Source: Micromonospora craniellae
Lineage (GTDB): Bacteria; Actinomycetota; Actinomycetes; Mycobacteriales; Micromonosporaceae
Assembly: GCF_014764405.1 (NCBI RefSeq)
Contig: NZ_CP061725.1
Coordinates: forward strand, 6,696,001-6,760,000
Direction of reading: 5' to 3'
Length of the DNA stretch: 64,000 nucleotides
Part shown: positions 34,563 through 42,520 of the stretch, in pieces
Position numbering within the stretch: position 1 is the first letter of the stretch
Layout of the letters: each line of letters begins with the position of its first letter
The notes under the pieces: model-generated
Seen by the model: the letters and a program-made list of their open reading frames with translations, nothing else
Told to the model about the DNA's origin: nothing
The model's database searches: none
Program-made: the position numbers and the translations under genes

Positions 34563-34611
34563 ACCGGCGGTCGCGCGACACGGCTCTCGGCCGTGTCGCG
34601 CGACCGCCGGT
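34563..34611 (-). terminator. Perfect 22-bp hairpin between binding-protein and hydrolase genes
   Basis: Arms 34563-34584 and 34590-34611 are exact complements (outer end ACCGGCGG, inner end ACACGGC) with a 5-nt loop. It lies in the 126-bp gap between the lipoprotein gene and the rest of the operon. Such intercistronic stems usually terminate part of the transcription or protect the upstream mRNA, raising binding-protein levels over the enzymes. Confidence 0.8.
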
Positions 34612-34661
34612 GAGGTCCGGCCTTCCCCCCAGAAGGGCCGGGCCTCGTACGTCACCTGCTG

Positions 34662-35780
34662 TCAGTTGCCGAGCACCTCGGCCGGCGGCTCCTGGCCGTA
34701 GTCGTCACGCCATGCCTCGGCGATGTTGTCCTTGGTGGCGGCCATCGGCGGGCCGACGACCATCGCCGGGGCCTCCTTGTCGAGCAGCCCGTAGGCGGCG
34801 ACGATGCCCAGGTTCTGGCCGAGGCGGGTGGAGCCGTTGGCGACGATGCCGACGACGTTGCCGCCCCGGACCATGTCGGCGGCGAGGTTCGCCTCGAGGT
34901 CGTTGGTGACGATCTTGACGTCGGTACGCCCCTGCTGCCGGGTCGCCGCGAGCACGCCCTCGGCGGCGGTGGCCCAGGCGACGTAGACGCCGTTGAGGTC
35001 GGAGTGGCGGGTCAGCATCGCGGTGGCGATGTCCTCGGTGCGTGCGGGGTCGGAGAAGCCGGCCTCCTCGACGATCTCGATGTCCGGGTAGAGGTAGCCC
35101 AGCCAGTCCTTGAACGCCTTGTCACGCTGGTTGGTGAACCAGAAGTCGGCGTCGTGGTAGACGTAGCCGACCTTGCCCGTGCCGCCGAGTGCCTCGCCGA
35201 GCATCTCCGCGTTGGCCTTGCCGAACGCGGTCAGGTCGGCGGTGACGATCCCGACGATCTGTTCCCCGGCCTTGTAGTTCTGCGGCGGGGTGGTCATCAC
35301 GACCAGCTTGACGCCGGCGTCCACGGCGGGCTTGAAGGCGGCGGCCGCCGCGGTGGGGTCGACCGCGATGGTGACGATCAGGTCGGGGTTGAGGGCCAGG
35401 ACGGTCTGCACGTTGTTGGCCTGGCGGGCCGCGTCGAACTCGGCGCTGGTGCTGGCCAGCACCCGGATGCCGAGTTGGTCGAACTCCTGACGGACCCCGG
35501 ACTCCACCGCCTGGGTCAGCGCGGAGCCCTCGTGCCAGACGAAGGCGGCCGTGTAGTTGCCGTCCCGGACCTTCTGCTGCTCCTCGGGGGTCAGCGAGAT
35601 CTGGTCGGCGGCGGTCGGTGTCTCCCCGCCGGGGCCGACGAACGACAGGCTCGGTTCGGAGCGTGGGCCGCTCGGCGCGGCGCCGTCGTTGCCGGACGTC
35701 TCGTTCGAGCAGGCGCTGACCATGAGCGCCAGGGCGCAGAGCGCGCCCAGGGCCGCTCCACGTCGACGACTGAGCCTCAT
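34662..35780 (-). CDS. Sugar-binding lipoprotein of the ABC transporter
   Basis: A 372-residue periplasmic-binding-protein-type lipoprotein. ATG 35780 with GGGAAAAG upstream; the signal is RRRGAALGALCALALMVSAC with lipidated Cys24. The mature protein has the type 1 (ribose/galactose-binding) fold: LNPDLIVTIAVDPTAAAAAF, GKVGYVYHDADFW and TDVKIVTNDLEANLAADMV. It captures the substrate for the permease and ATPase encoded downstream. First gene of the leftward operon, divergent from the ROK repressor. Confidence 0.93.
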   Translation of the reverse strand: MRLSRRRGAALGALCALALMVSACSNETSGNDGAAPSGPRSEPSLSFVGPGGETPTAADQISLTPEEQQKVRDGNYTAAFVWHEGSALTQAVESGVRQEFDQLGIRVLASTSAEFDAARQANNVQTVLALNPDLIVTIAVDPTAAAAAFKPAVDAGVKLVVMTTPPQNYKAGEQIVGIVTADLTAFGKANAEMLGEALGGTGKVGYVYHDADFWFTNQRDKAFKDWLGYLYPDIEIVEEAGFSDPARTEDIATAMLTRHSDLNGVYVAWATAAEGVLAATRQQGRTDVKIVTNDLEANLAADMVRGGNVVGIVANGSTRLGQNLGIVAAYGLLDKEAPAMVVGPPMAATKDNIAEAWRDDYGQEPPAEVLGN

Positions 35781-35933
35781 TGCTTTTCCCTTCACCGCAA
35801 CGGGTCCGGAACCGGTGGTTCGGACAGACACGGGGATTCCGACGCGACCGGCGCGGCACACGACAGAGGACGACGCGTGCCTCACCCCGGCCCCGGTACG
35901 AACCGGTGGGGCCAGCGACGATTTCCGTTCAGG

Positions 35934-35951
35934 GTGAAATTATTATCGCGG
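35934..35951. promoter_or_regulatory. AT-rich repeat motif upstream of the binding-protein gene
   Basis: GTGAAATTATTATCGCGG resembles GCCGAAATTAAATCGGCGG at 36173 (shared GAAATTA then ATCG-CGG). Both are unusually AT-rich for this genome and flank the divergent region, so they are candidate operators for the ROK repressor. Confidence 0.5.
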
Positions 35952-36172
35952 CCGTCACACTCCGTCAAGGGCGCTGGTCAGAGATTTCGTCAACCCCACT
36001 TAGACCAAGTAGATCCGCATTGCGGGTATTTCGTCCCCCGGCACTACCCGCGCAGCTTGGGACGCAGGTCACACCGCCGGCCCTGGATGCGGCACGGCCA
36101 GGGACGAGTTCGGCTCAGTGAACGACACGGGCAGAGGTGTTGCCCTCCCGCCGACGGGGACTTAGCATTCAA

Positions 36173-36191
36173 GCCGAAATTAAATCGGCGG
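36173..36191. promoter_or_regulatory. AT-rich inverted repeat upstream of the ROK repressor
   Basis: CCGA-N7-TCGG with an AATTAAA centre lies immediately before the Shine-Dalgarno of the ROK gene and partly matches the site at 35934. A repressor bound here could control its own gene. Confidence 0.5.
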
Positions 36192-36199
36192 AGGTGGAC

Positions 36200-37384
36200 G
36201 TGGAAGCCCGAGCGCCCCGGCGCGCCAACCGCTCGACCGTGCTGGCCCACGTCCTGACGCGCGGCCCGGTGACCCGCACGGCCATCGGCCAGGAGACCGA
36301 CCTCTCCCCCGCCACCGTCTCGCGCATCGTCGAGCAACTCCTCGACGAGGGACTGCTGATCGAGACCAACGGCACGCCGACCGCCACCCGTGGCCGACGG
36401 GCGACGCGGGTGGCGATCGCCGCCGGACGCGGCGTCGTCTGCGGGGTCGACGTGGGCGGGTCCAACGTCCGGCTGGTCGTCGCCGACCTCGCCGCCACGC
36501 CCCTGGTGAGCCGGACCGTCCCCACCCCGGCCGGCTACGACGCCCCCCGGCTGGCCCAGTGGCTCGCCGACCTGATCCGCCAGACCGTCGGTGACCACCT
36601 GGACCAGCTCGACTGCGTGGCGGTGGGGCTGCCCGGCGCGGTCCGGCAACACGATCGCACGGTGTCCAACGCGCCGAACCTGCCCCAGGTGCAGGACCCG
36701 GAGTTCCTCCGGCTCCTGGAGAAGCGGCTGGCCACCGAGGTCGAGGTGGACAACGACTCCAACTACGCCCTCCTCGGCGAGCTACGTTTCGGCGCCGCCC
36801 GTGACGCGCAGACCGCGGTGATGTTCACCATCGGGGCCGGGCTCGGTGCCGGCGTCGCCATCGACCGGCGGCTCTTCCGTGGCCGCAGCGGACTCGTCGG
36901 CGAGTTCGGGCACCTGCCGGCCGGCCCACTGGGCGCCTCGCTCGAACAGATCATCAGCGGCCCCGGCATCATCGCCCGCGCCCACGACCTCGGGCTGCCG
37001 TTCGGCAACCCGGCCGACGTGTTCCGCTCCGCCGACACCCGCCTGACACCCCTCAAGCAGTACGTCGAGCAGGCACTGCTGATCATCCTCACCGCCGCGG
37101 TGGTCGCCTACGAGCCTGAGGTGATCGTCCTCGGCGGCGGCATCTCGCACGCGCTCAAACCCGACCTTTCTCGACTGGACGGTCGACTGCGCGAGATCGT
37201 GCCGGTCGCCGCCGCCACCGTGCACAGCGCCGAACTCGGGGACCTGTCCGGCGCGTTGGGCGCGGTGGTGGCGGCGTTGCACACCGCGTACGGCCGGCTC
37301 GGGCTCGCCGAACTCGACCTCGCCCACGTTCCCCAGTCGGACGCCCTCGCCGGGCTCGACCTGGCCGAGTTGGCCGCCCGGTAG
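36200..37384 (+). CDS. ROK-family transcriptional repressor
   Basis: A 394-residue ROK regulator. GTG 36200 has GGCGGAGG five bases upstream; the frame is open to 36137 but earlier starts lack a site. The N-terminal winged HTH is RTAIGQETDLSPATVSRIVE. The sugar-binding ROK part has VCGVDVGGSNVRLVVADLAA, VDNDSNYALLGELRFGAARD and ITIGAGLGAGVAI-like segments. It is divergent from the ABC/php/YhfX operon and most likely represses it until the sugar or its derivative binds. Confidence 0.92.
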   Translation: MEARAPRRANRSTVLAHVLTRGPVTRTAIGQETDLSPATVSRIVEQLLDEGLLIETNGTPTATRGRRATRVAIAAGRGVVCGVDVGGSNVRLVVADLAATPLVSRTVPTPAGYDAPRLAQWLADLIRQTVGDHLDQLDCVAVGLPGAVRQHDRTVSNAPNLPQVQDPEFLRLLEKRLATEVEVDNDSNYALLGELRFGAARDAQTAVMFTIGAGLGAGVAIDRRLFRGRSGLVGEFGHLPAGPLGASLEQIISGPGIIARAHDLGLPFGNPADVFRSADTRLTPLKQYVEQALLIILTAAVVAYEPEVIVLGGGISHALKPDLSRLDGRLREIVPVAAATVHSAELGDLSGALGAVVAALHTAYGRLGLAELDLAHVPQSDALAGLDLAELAAR

Positions 37385-37733
37385 GGCGGCGGCAGGCCAC
37401 GCCCAAACCGTGTTCGGCGGGCACCTTCGGACAACCGTCCCCGCCACCGCCAGGGCCCGGCGGCGGATGGTCACTCGTGGCGGGGTCGGCGACAAGGGAG
37501 CATCCGGGACGTTCGGGTGAGGTGCCGGGTCAGTGGGCCCAGCCAGCCGCGTGTAAAGGTCGGTTTCCGGGGTGGGCGGGGTCCTGACCCGGCCGGGTCA
37601 GCCCAACCGGGTGCGGTGGCGACGGCGGGCGCGCGGGTAGGCCGCTGGTCGAACCCGACTCACTCCGCAGAGGGAGTCGAATCTCGGGCCTGAGCACGAT
37701 GCGTTCCGACGCGAACACCTCAAGCATGTCCAT
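37385..37733. other. Intergenic region with two palindromes
   Basis: There is no supportable gene in these 349 bases. The perfect 18-bp palindrome CTGACCCGGCCGGGTCAG lies at 37584-37601. A second inverted repeat, CGACTCACTC-CGCA-GAGGGAGTCG (one mismatch), lies at 37656-37679, 55 bp upstream of the serine-hydrolase start. The first may terminate the ROK transcript; the second could be regulatory. Confidence 0.5.
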
Positions 37734-38987
37734 ATGCCTCGTACTCTCCGGACACTGAAGGTGGTGGCCATCAGCGTCACGCTGGTCGCCACGATCGCTG
37801 TCGTACCCGTCGCCGCCACGGCACAGCCCGGCGCGTCCGCCGGGAAACTGGACCGCGTCGAGTTGCGTGCCGCGCTCGCCGCCGTGCCCGAAGCCGGCGT
37901 CCCCGGCGTGCTGGCCGCCGTACGCGACGGCCGGCGCGACTGGCGTGACGCCGCAGGCCAGGCGTTCCTGACCAGGCCGCGACCGATGCAACCACAGATG
38001 CGGCACCGCATCGGCAGCATCACCAAGACGTTCGTCGCCACCACCGTGCTGCAACTCGTCGACGAGGGTCGGCTGGGTCTGGACGACCCGATCGGGCAGC
38101 GGCTGCCCGAGATCGTGCCGGGTGAGCTCGGCGACCAGGTCACCGTCCGGATGCTGCTGAACCACACCAGCGGTATCGGCAACTACACCAACGCGATGAT
38201 CGACTCGTACGCGGCGATCAACCGGATGCAGGTCACCACGTACGCTCCCGCCGACCTGGTCGCCATGGGTCTGGCCCTGCCACCGACCAACGCCCCCGGC
38301 GCCGAGTTCAGCTACTCGAACACCAACTACATCCTGGCCGGACTGTTGGTCGAAGCGGTCACCGGCAACAGCACGGCGGCGGAGGTGCAGCGGCGGATCC
38401 TGCGGCCGCTGAAGTTGACCGGCACGTCCTTCCCGGGCACCGATCCGACGATCCGTGGCCCGCACGGTGGCGCGTACTTCGCCCCCTTCGGCGTTCGCGA
38501 CCTGAGCGAGTTCAACATGAGCTGGGGAGGTGCGGCAGGTGAGATGATCTCCACCACGGCGGACCTGAACACGTTCTTCCGGGCGCTGCTCCGTGGTGAC
38601 CTGCTCCGCCCGGCCACACTCGACCAGATGCTCACCCGAGTGCCGATGGTGCCGGAGCTGCCGGAGGCGGGCGGCTACGGTCTGGGCATCTATGCGCTGC
38701 CCACCCCGTGCGGCGAGTTCTGGGGCCACGACGGCGCGGTCATCGGTCACCTGACGTACTCGCTGCACAGCCGGAACGGCGCCCGCCAGGTGTCGTCCGG
38801 AATCAACCTGAGCCACTACCAGATCGGGCTGCCCGATCCGCATCCGATCGACATCGCCTGGCAGACCTTCCTGCTCACCGCGATGTGCCCGGCCAGCGAG
38901 ATGAACAGCCGTTCATCGGAGGCCACGCCGCAGCTGCCCAGCGTGACCCGGATGCCGGGCAACGACGCGGTGGTGGCGGTGCCCTGA
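37734..38987 (+). CDS. Secreted serine hydrolase, class C beta-lactamase / DD-carboxypeptidase family
   Basis: A 417-residue exported protein with signal peptide RTLKVVAISVTLVATIAVVP ending ATAQPG. The active-site motifs of the S12 family are present: SxxK in IGSITKTFVATT, YxN in FSYSNTNYILAG, and HDGAVIGHL in place of the KTG/HxG box. These enzymes trim peptidoglycan peptides or hydrolyse esters; true class C beta-lactamase activity would need testing. ATG 37734 has no strong Shine-Dalgarno. Single gene. Confidence 0.9.
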   Translation: MPRTLRTLKVVAISVTLVATIAVVPVAATAQPGASAGKLDRVELRAALAAVPEAGVPGVLAAVRDGRRDWRDAAGQAFLTRPRPMQPQMRHRIGSITKTFVATTVLQLVDEGRLGLDDPIGQRLPEIVPGELGDQVTVRMLLNHTSGIGNYTNAMIDSYAAINRMQVTTYAPADLVAMGLALPPTNAPGAEFSYSNTNYILAGLLVEAVTGNSTAAEVQRRILRPLKLTGTSFPGTDPTIRGPHGGAYFAPFGVRDLSEFNMSWGGAAGEMISTTADLNTFFRALLRGDLLRPATLDQMLTRVPMVPELPEAGGYGLGIYALPTPCGEFWGHDGAVIGHLTYSLHSRNGARQVSSGINLSHYQIGLPDPHPIDIAWQTFLLTAMCPASEMNSRSSEATPQLPSVTRMPGNDAVVAVP

Positions 38988-39063
38988 CCCGTCCGGGCGT
39001 TCGGACGCTTCGCGTGTTGCAGTGTGGATCATCGCCACGTACGTTTGCTGCCTTCTCTTTGTA

Positions 39064-39082
39064 GTTGCAATTTCATGGCAAC
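39064..39082. promoter_or_regulatory. Inverted repeat in the GNAT-gene leader
   Basis: GTTGC-N9-GCAAC spans 39064-39082, 15 bp before the GNAT start in an AT-richer leader (39040-39096). It may be an operator or a leader hairpin; no partner is known. Confidence 0.4.
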
Positions 39083-39096
39083 AAAATGGGAGGGCG

Positions 39097-39642
39097 ATGT
39101 CTTTCGTGGTCAGAGGGCTGGACGGAGCCGGGCTACGGCAGCTGGCCGCGCACCTTCATCCGATCTACCGGGAGTGCTTCGCGGCACCGCCGTGGAACGA
39201 ACCGGCCGAGAAGATCGCGGACTTTCCGGTCCGGCTCGCACGGCACACAGCCCATCCCGGGGCGTACGGCTGGGTCGCCGAGCAGGACGGTGAGATCCTG
39301 GGCGCCGTCTACGGGTGGCCGGCGCCGGCAGCGCTGCCTGCGGCGAACGCGTTCGACATCGCGATACGGGAAGCAGCGCCGCCAGATGTGGCGGCGCTGC
39401 TGGTGGCACCGGCGATGGTGGTGGCAGAACTGATGGTCCTACCCACACATCAAGGACGCGGGGTCGGTCGGGAACTGCTGGCGCGTCAGGTCGGCGACCA
39501 TCCTGCCTGGTTGGCCACCCACCCGGAAGCGGCGGCGGTGCGGCTCTATGAACGCGCGGGCTGGAAACGCCGGTTCTCATATCAGGTGGAGGATCGGCCG
39601 TTGACCCTGTTCACCCGGGCGGCGGCTCCGACGGGCCGCTGA
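39097..39642 (+). CDS. GNAT-family N-acetyltransferase
   Basis: A 181-residue acetyltransferase from ATG 39097 (GGGAGGGC upstream; the longer frame to 39022 has no site). The acetyl-CoA-binding motif A is VAELMVLPTHQGRGVGRELL (R/QxxGxG/A form), followed by AAVRLYERAGWKRRFSYQVE. The early IYRECFAAPPWNEP segment is typical of a common actinobacterial subfamily. The acceptor (an amine, antibiotic or protein) cannot be predicted. Confidence 0.88.
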   Translation: MSFVVRGLDGAGLRQLAAHLHPIYRECFAAPPWNEPAEKIADFPVRLARHTAHPGAYGWVAEQDGEILGAVYGWPAPAALPAANAFDIAIREAAPPDVAALLVAPAMVVAELMVLPTHQGRGVGRELLARQVGDHPAWLATHPEAAAVRLYERAGWKRRFSYQVEDRPLTLFTRAAAPTGR

Positions 39643-39709
39643 GGGCGACGAGGTCTTCGTACCCCTGAAGTACTACGTGGTCGACGTACGGCCCGCAGTC
39701 ACTGACTTG

Positions 39710-40078
39710 TCAGGTACCCGACTCGGTCCGCTCAAGGTGGGGTAGCAGCGCCGTGACGTCCTGGTGCCAGCCACGGAGTTCCGCGACCGTGGGCGCGAGT
39801 TCGTAGGTGTGGTGGTGCATCGCGCGGGACAGTCCGTGCCAGGCGGTACGCGCCCGCGAGGCCGTCTCGGCGTCCGTGAAGGCGGGCAGGACAAGAAGTT
39901 GGTGATGCATGGGACGGCGAGCGACCGACGAGGCGACCCGGGTCCAGTGGTCCCGCAGCCCCTGTTCGAGCGCGAGGCGGGTCAGGCAGGCGGATCCGCG
40001 TTGCCAGCAGCGACGCATGCTGCCGGGCGGATGGCGCAGCAGCTCACCGGCGGAGTGCAGGTAGGTATGTGGGTTCAT
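39710..40078 (-). CDS. Small helical protein of unknown function coupled to an AAA ATPase
   Basis: A 122-residue, His/Leu-rich helical protein (MNPHTYLHSAGELLRHPPGS, CLTRLALEQGLRDHWTRVAS, GLSRAMHHHTYELAPTVAEL). Its ATG at 40078 overlaps the stop of the broken ATPase gene (ATGA). The two were therefore translated together, and the protein was probably a partner of the ATPase. With the ATPase gene destroyed it may now be poorly expressed. HEPN-like helical content is possible but not shown. Confidence 0.7.
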   Translation of the reverse strand: MNPHTYLHSAGELLRHPPGSMRRCWQRGSACLTRLALEQGLRDHWTRVASSVARRPMHHQLLVLPAFTDAETASRARTAWHGLSRAMHHHTYELAPTVAELRGWHQDVTALLPHLERTESGT

Positions 40079-40521
40079 CGCGGGTTCAGCCTCTCCACGA
40101 TGGTCCGCGCGTCGGAGACGAGCCCGGCGAGGTCGCCGCAGTCCCCGCCGTGTGCGCCACGGTTGACGGATGCGACCACGCGTGGGGCGGCGCGGTCCAG
40201 CCGTCGCAACGAATCATTCAGCTCCTCGCCGGCTCGCCGCCGATCGGACAGCAGGGCCAGCGCCAGGGTGGGTCCCCGTCCGCTTCGTCGATCTCGGCCT
40301 CGGTCTCCACGATGGGCCGTCCGGCCCGGAAGTCCCGAGTACGGATCCGCTCGTGGCAGGCGTACTCGATGGCGTCGCGGATGAGGTTGCAGGCGACCGG
40401 GCGGCGAACCTCGTCGGCCAGCTCGTCATCTCGGGCGATGGTCATCGCGTCGGCGAGGTAGCGCCGGGCGGGGTCGCCGTGTTTGTCGCCGGTCACGGTG
40501 ACCTGGGAATGTGCCAGGCGG

Positions 40522-40526
40522 CTGAC
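40522..40526. repeat. Left target-site duplication CTGAC
   Basis: CTGAC directly precedes the left terminal repeat and is repeated at 42516-42520. Joining the flanks through one copy restores the ATPase reading frame (…VRIVS then RLAHSQ…). Confidence 0.85.
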
Positions 40527-40616
40527 CCTGCGTTCCGCAGCTCAGCGTCGATATAGTCGGCGTCGCGGTGTGAAGGTGCAGTTCAGGGCGTTGCGGCCTG
40601 GCGGGAACGGCGAAAA

Positions 40617-40632
40617 CGCCTAGTGACACGCC
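40617..40632. repeat. Left copy of a 16-bp direct repeat flanking the transposase
   Basis: CGCCTAGTGACACGCC occurs here and, identical and in the same orientation, at 42419-42434. Members of the IS1634 family are known for long target duplications of variable length, so this pair may be the inner element's target duplication. Confidence 0.65.
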
Positions 40633-40701
40633 TGCCTGTGGATAACTTTGTTGAGCTGCTGATCTGTTGCTGGTCTCATAGTCGGTGTACGGTCGTGCCT
40701 C

Positions 40702-42402
40702 GTGTACGTGAAAGCGTCGACCCGCAAGACCCGCGACGGGCAGACGATCCGCTACCTGCAACTGGCTCACAACGAGTGGGACCCGGCCGCGAAGGCGTCC
40801 AAGACCCGGGTGTTGTACTCGTTCGGCCGCGAAGACCAGCTCGACGTGGCCGGTATCCGCCGCTTGGTCGACGCGTTGTCGCGGTTGCTCGCCCCGGCCG
40901 ACGCCCTGGCCGCGGCCGCGCCGGCCGGCCTGTCGTTTGTGGAGTCCCGTTCGCTGGGCGGGGCGTGGCTGCTCGACGGGTTGTGGCGCCGGCTGCGCAT
41001 CGACACCGTCCTGCGGCCGCTGGTCGGCTCGTCCCGCCGGGAGGTCGACGTCGAACGGGTGCTGTTCGCGCTGGTCGCCAACCGGGCCCTGGCCCCGTCG
41101 AGCAAGCTGGCCGCCGCCGACTGGGTCTGCCAGGACGTGTACCTGCCCGACCTGCCGCACGTCACCGACGACACCTGCTACCGGGCGATGGACCAGTTGA
41201 TCGAGGTCGAGCCCGCGTTGACCCGCGGGGTCTACGACCAGATCGCCGACCTGCTCAACCTTGAGGTCGACCTGTTGTTCTTCGACACCACCAGCACCTA
41301 CTTCGAACTCGATGAGGCCGACGAACCGCTGTGGCGTGACCAGCAGGGCCGGGTCGTGGCCGAGGACGATCCGGCGGCGGTCAAGCAGGCAGGGTTCCGC
41401 ACCCATGGCAAGAGCAAGGACTCCCGCGACGACCTGCCCCAGGTCGTGGTCGGGATGGCCGTCACCCGCACCGGCATTCCCGTGCGGGTGTGGTGCTGGC
41501 CCGGCAACACCAGCGACTCCGCCCTGATCCGGCAGGTCAAGACCGACATGCGCGAGTGGAGCCTGGCTCGCGTCGTCTGGGTCGCCGACCGCGGCTTCGC
41601 CTCCGCCGAGAACCGCCGCTTCCTGCAACAGGGCGGCGGGCACTACATCCTGGGTGAGAAGCTGCGTGCCGGCACCAGCGAAGCCGACGCTGCGCTCGCC
41701 CGGCAGGGCCGCTACGCCACCGTCGCGGAGAACCTGCAGGTCAAGGAAGTCAACATCGACACCGACGACCGGTTCGTCATCTGCTACAACCCCGAGGCCG
41801 CCGACCGGGACGCCGCTGTCCGCCAACGGCTGATCGCCCAGCTCACGGACCTGATCGACGACACCGACCGGCTGCCGGCCACCAAACGCGCCGAGCTACG
41901 CGGCGTGATCTCCACCAAGCCCGGCCTGAACCGGTTCCTGCGCGTCACCCCCAAGGGCCTGCTGCGCCTCGACCAGGCCAAGGTCAAGGCCGAACAGCGC
42001 CTGGACGGCAAGTACCTGCTGCGCTGCTCCGACCCGACACTGTCGGCCGAGGACATCGCCCTGGGCTACAAGCAGCTCCTCGAAGTCGAACGCGGCTGGC
42101 GCGACATGAAGACCACCCTCGACCTGCGCCCGGTGTTCCACCGCCGCGAGGACCGCATCCGCGCTCACATCCTGCTCTGCTGGCTGGCCCTGCTGCTGAT
42201 CCGGGTCGCCGAGACCGAGACCGGCCGCACCTGGACCGCGATCCGCACCGAGATCGACCGGCTGCACCTGGGCGTGTTCACCGGCCCCGCCGGCACGTTC
42301 GCCCAGCGCACCGAGCTGTCCCAACCCCAGAAGGCCCTGCTCACCAAGCTGAAGATCGCCGAGCCGCCCCGGATCTTCGACGCCACACCCGCAACCGCCT
42401 GA
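40702..42402 (+). CDS. IS1634-family (IS4-like DDE) transposase
   Basis: A 566-residue transposase from GTG 40702. The DDE catalytic residues look intact: first Asp in LLFFDTTSTYFEL (about residue 195), second in VVWVADRGFASAENRR (about 297), and the Glu region YKQLLEVERGWRDMKTTLDL with HRREDRIRAHILLCWLALLL (about 455-500). The N-terminus MYVKASTRKTRDGQTIRYLQ is family-typical. No frameshift is visible, so the element may still be mobile. It is transcribed opposite to the disrupted ATPase gene. Confidence 0.93.
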   Translation: MYVKASTRKTRDGQTIRYLQLAHNEWDPAAKASKTRVLYSFGREDQLDVAGIRRLVDALSRLLAPADALAAAAPAGLSFVESRSLGGAWLLDGLWRRLRIDTVLRPLVGSSRREVDVERVLFALVANRALAPSSKLAAADWVCQDVYLPDLPHVTDDTCYRAMDQLIEVEPALTRGVYDQIADLLNLEVDLLFFDTTSTYFELDEADEPLWRDQQGRVVAEDDPAAVKQAGFRTHGKSKDSRDDLPQVVVGMAVTRTGIPVRVWCWPGNTSDSALIRQVKTDMREWSLARVVWVADRGFASAENRRFLQQGGGHYILGEKLRAGTSEADAALARQGRYATVAENLQVKEVNIDTDDRFVICYNPEAADRDAAVRQRLIAQLTDLIDDTDRLPATKRAELRGVISTKPGLNRFLRVTPKGLLRLDQAKVKAEQRLDGKYLLRCSDPTLSAEDIALGYKQLLEVERGWRDMKTTLDLRPVFHRREDRIRAHILLCWLALLLIRVAETETGRTWTAIRTEIDRLHLGVFTGPAGTFAQRTELSQPQKALLTKLKIAEPPRIFDATPATA

Positions 42403-42418
42403 CCTGCGACAACACAGC

Positions 42419-42434
42419 CGCCTAGTGACACGCC
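42419..42434. repeat. Right copy of the 16-bp direct repeat
   Basis: Identical to 40617-40632, 17 bp after the transposase stop. Confidence 0.65.
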
Positions 42435-42515
42435 CCGTCACCGGGCCCACCGCTGTTTGCCCAGCTCACAGCCCAGATCCGCCGCCTATATCGACGCCGA
42501 GCTGCGGAACGCAGG

Positions 42516-42520
42516 CTGAC
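42516..42520. repeat. Right target-site duplication CTGAC
   Basis: Second copy of the 5-bp duplication, directly after the right terminal repeat. Confidence 0.85.

Larger units (their letters stand above)
40527..42515 (+). mobile_element. Composite/nested insertion element with 35-bp terminal inverted repeats
   Basis: The ends are inverted repeats starting CCTGCGTTCCGCAGCTC (left 40527, right 42515 on the complement), about 35 bp with three mismatches. They are bounded by 5-bp target duplications CTGAC at 40522-40526 and 42516-42520. The element interrupts the ATPase gene. Inside it a 16-bp direct repeat flanks the transposase gene, suggesting an IS1634-family element inserted in an outer TIR element of about 187 bp. 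Confidence 0.85.

Noticed and set aside
37640..37690. tRNA-like T-arm (GGTCGAACCC / GGTTCGACC) near the serine-hydrolase promoter
   Set aside because: No acceptor stem, D-arm or anticodon arm can be drawn; treated as a palindromic intergenic region.
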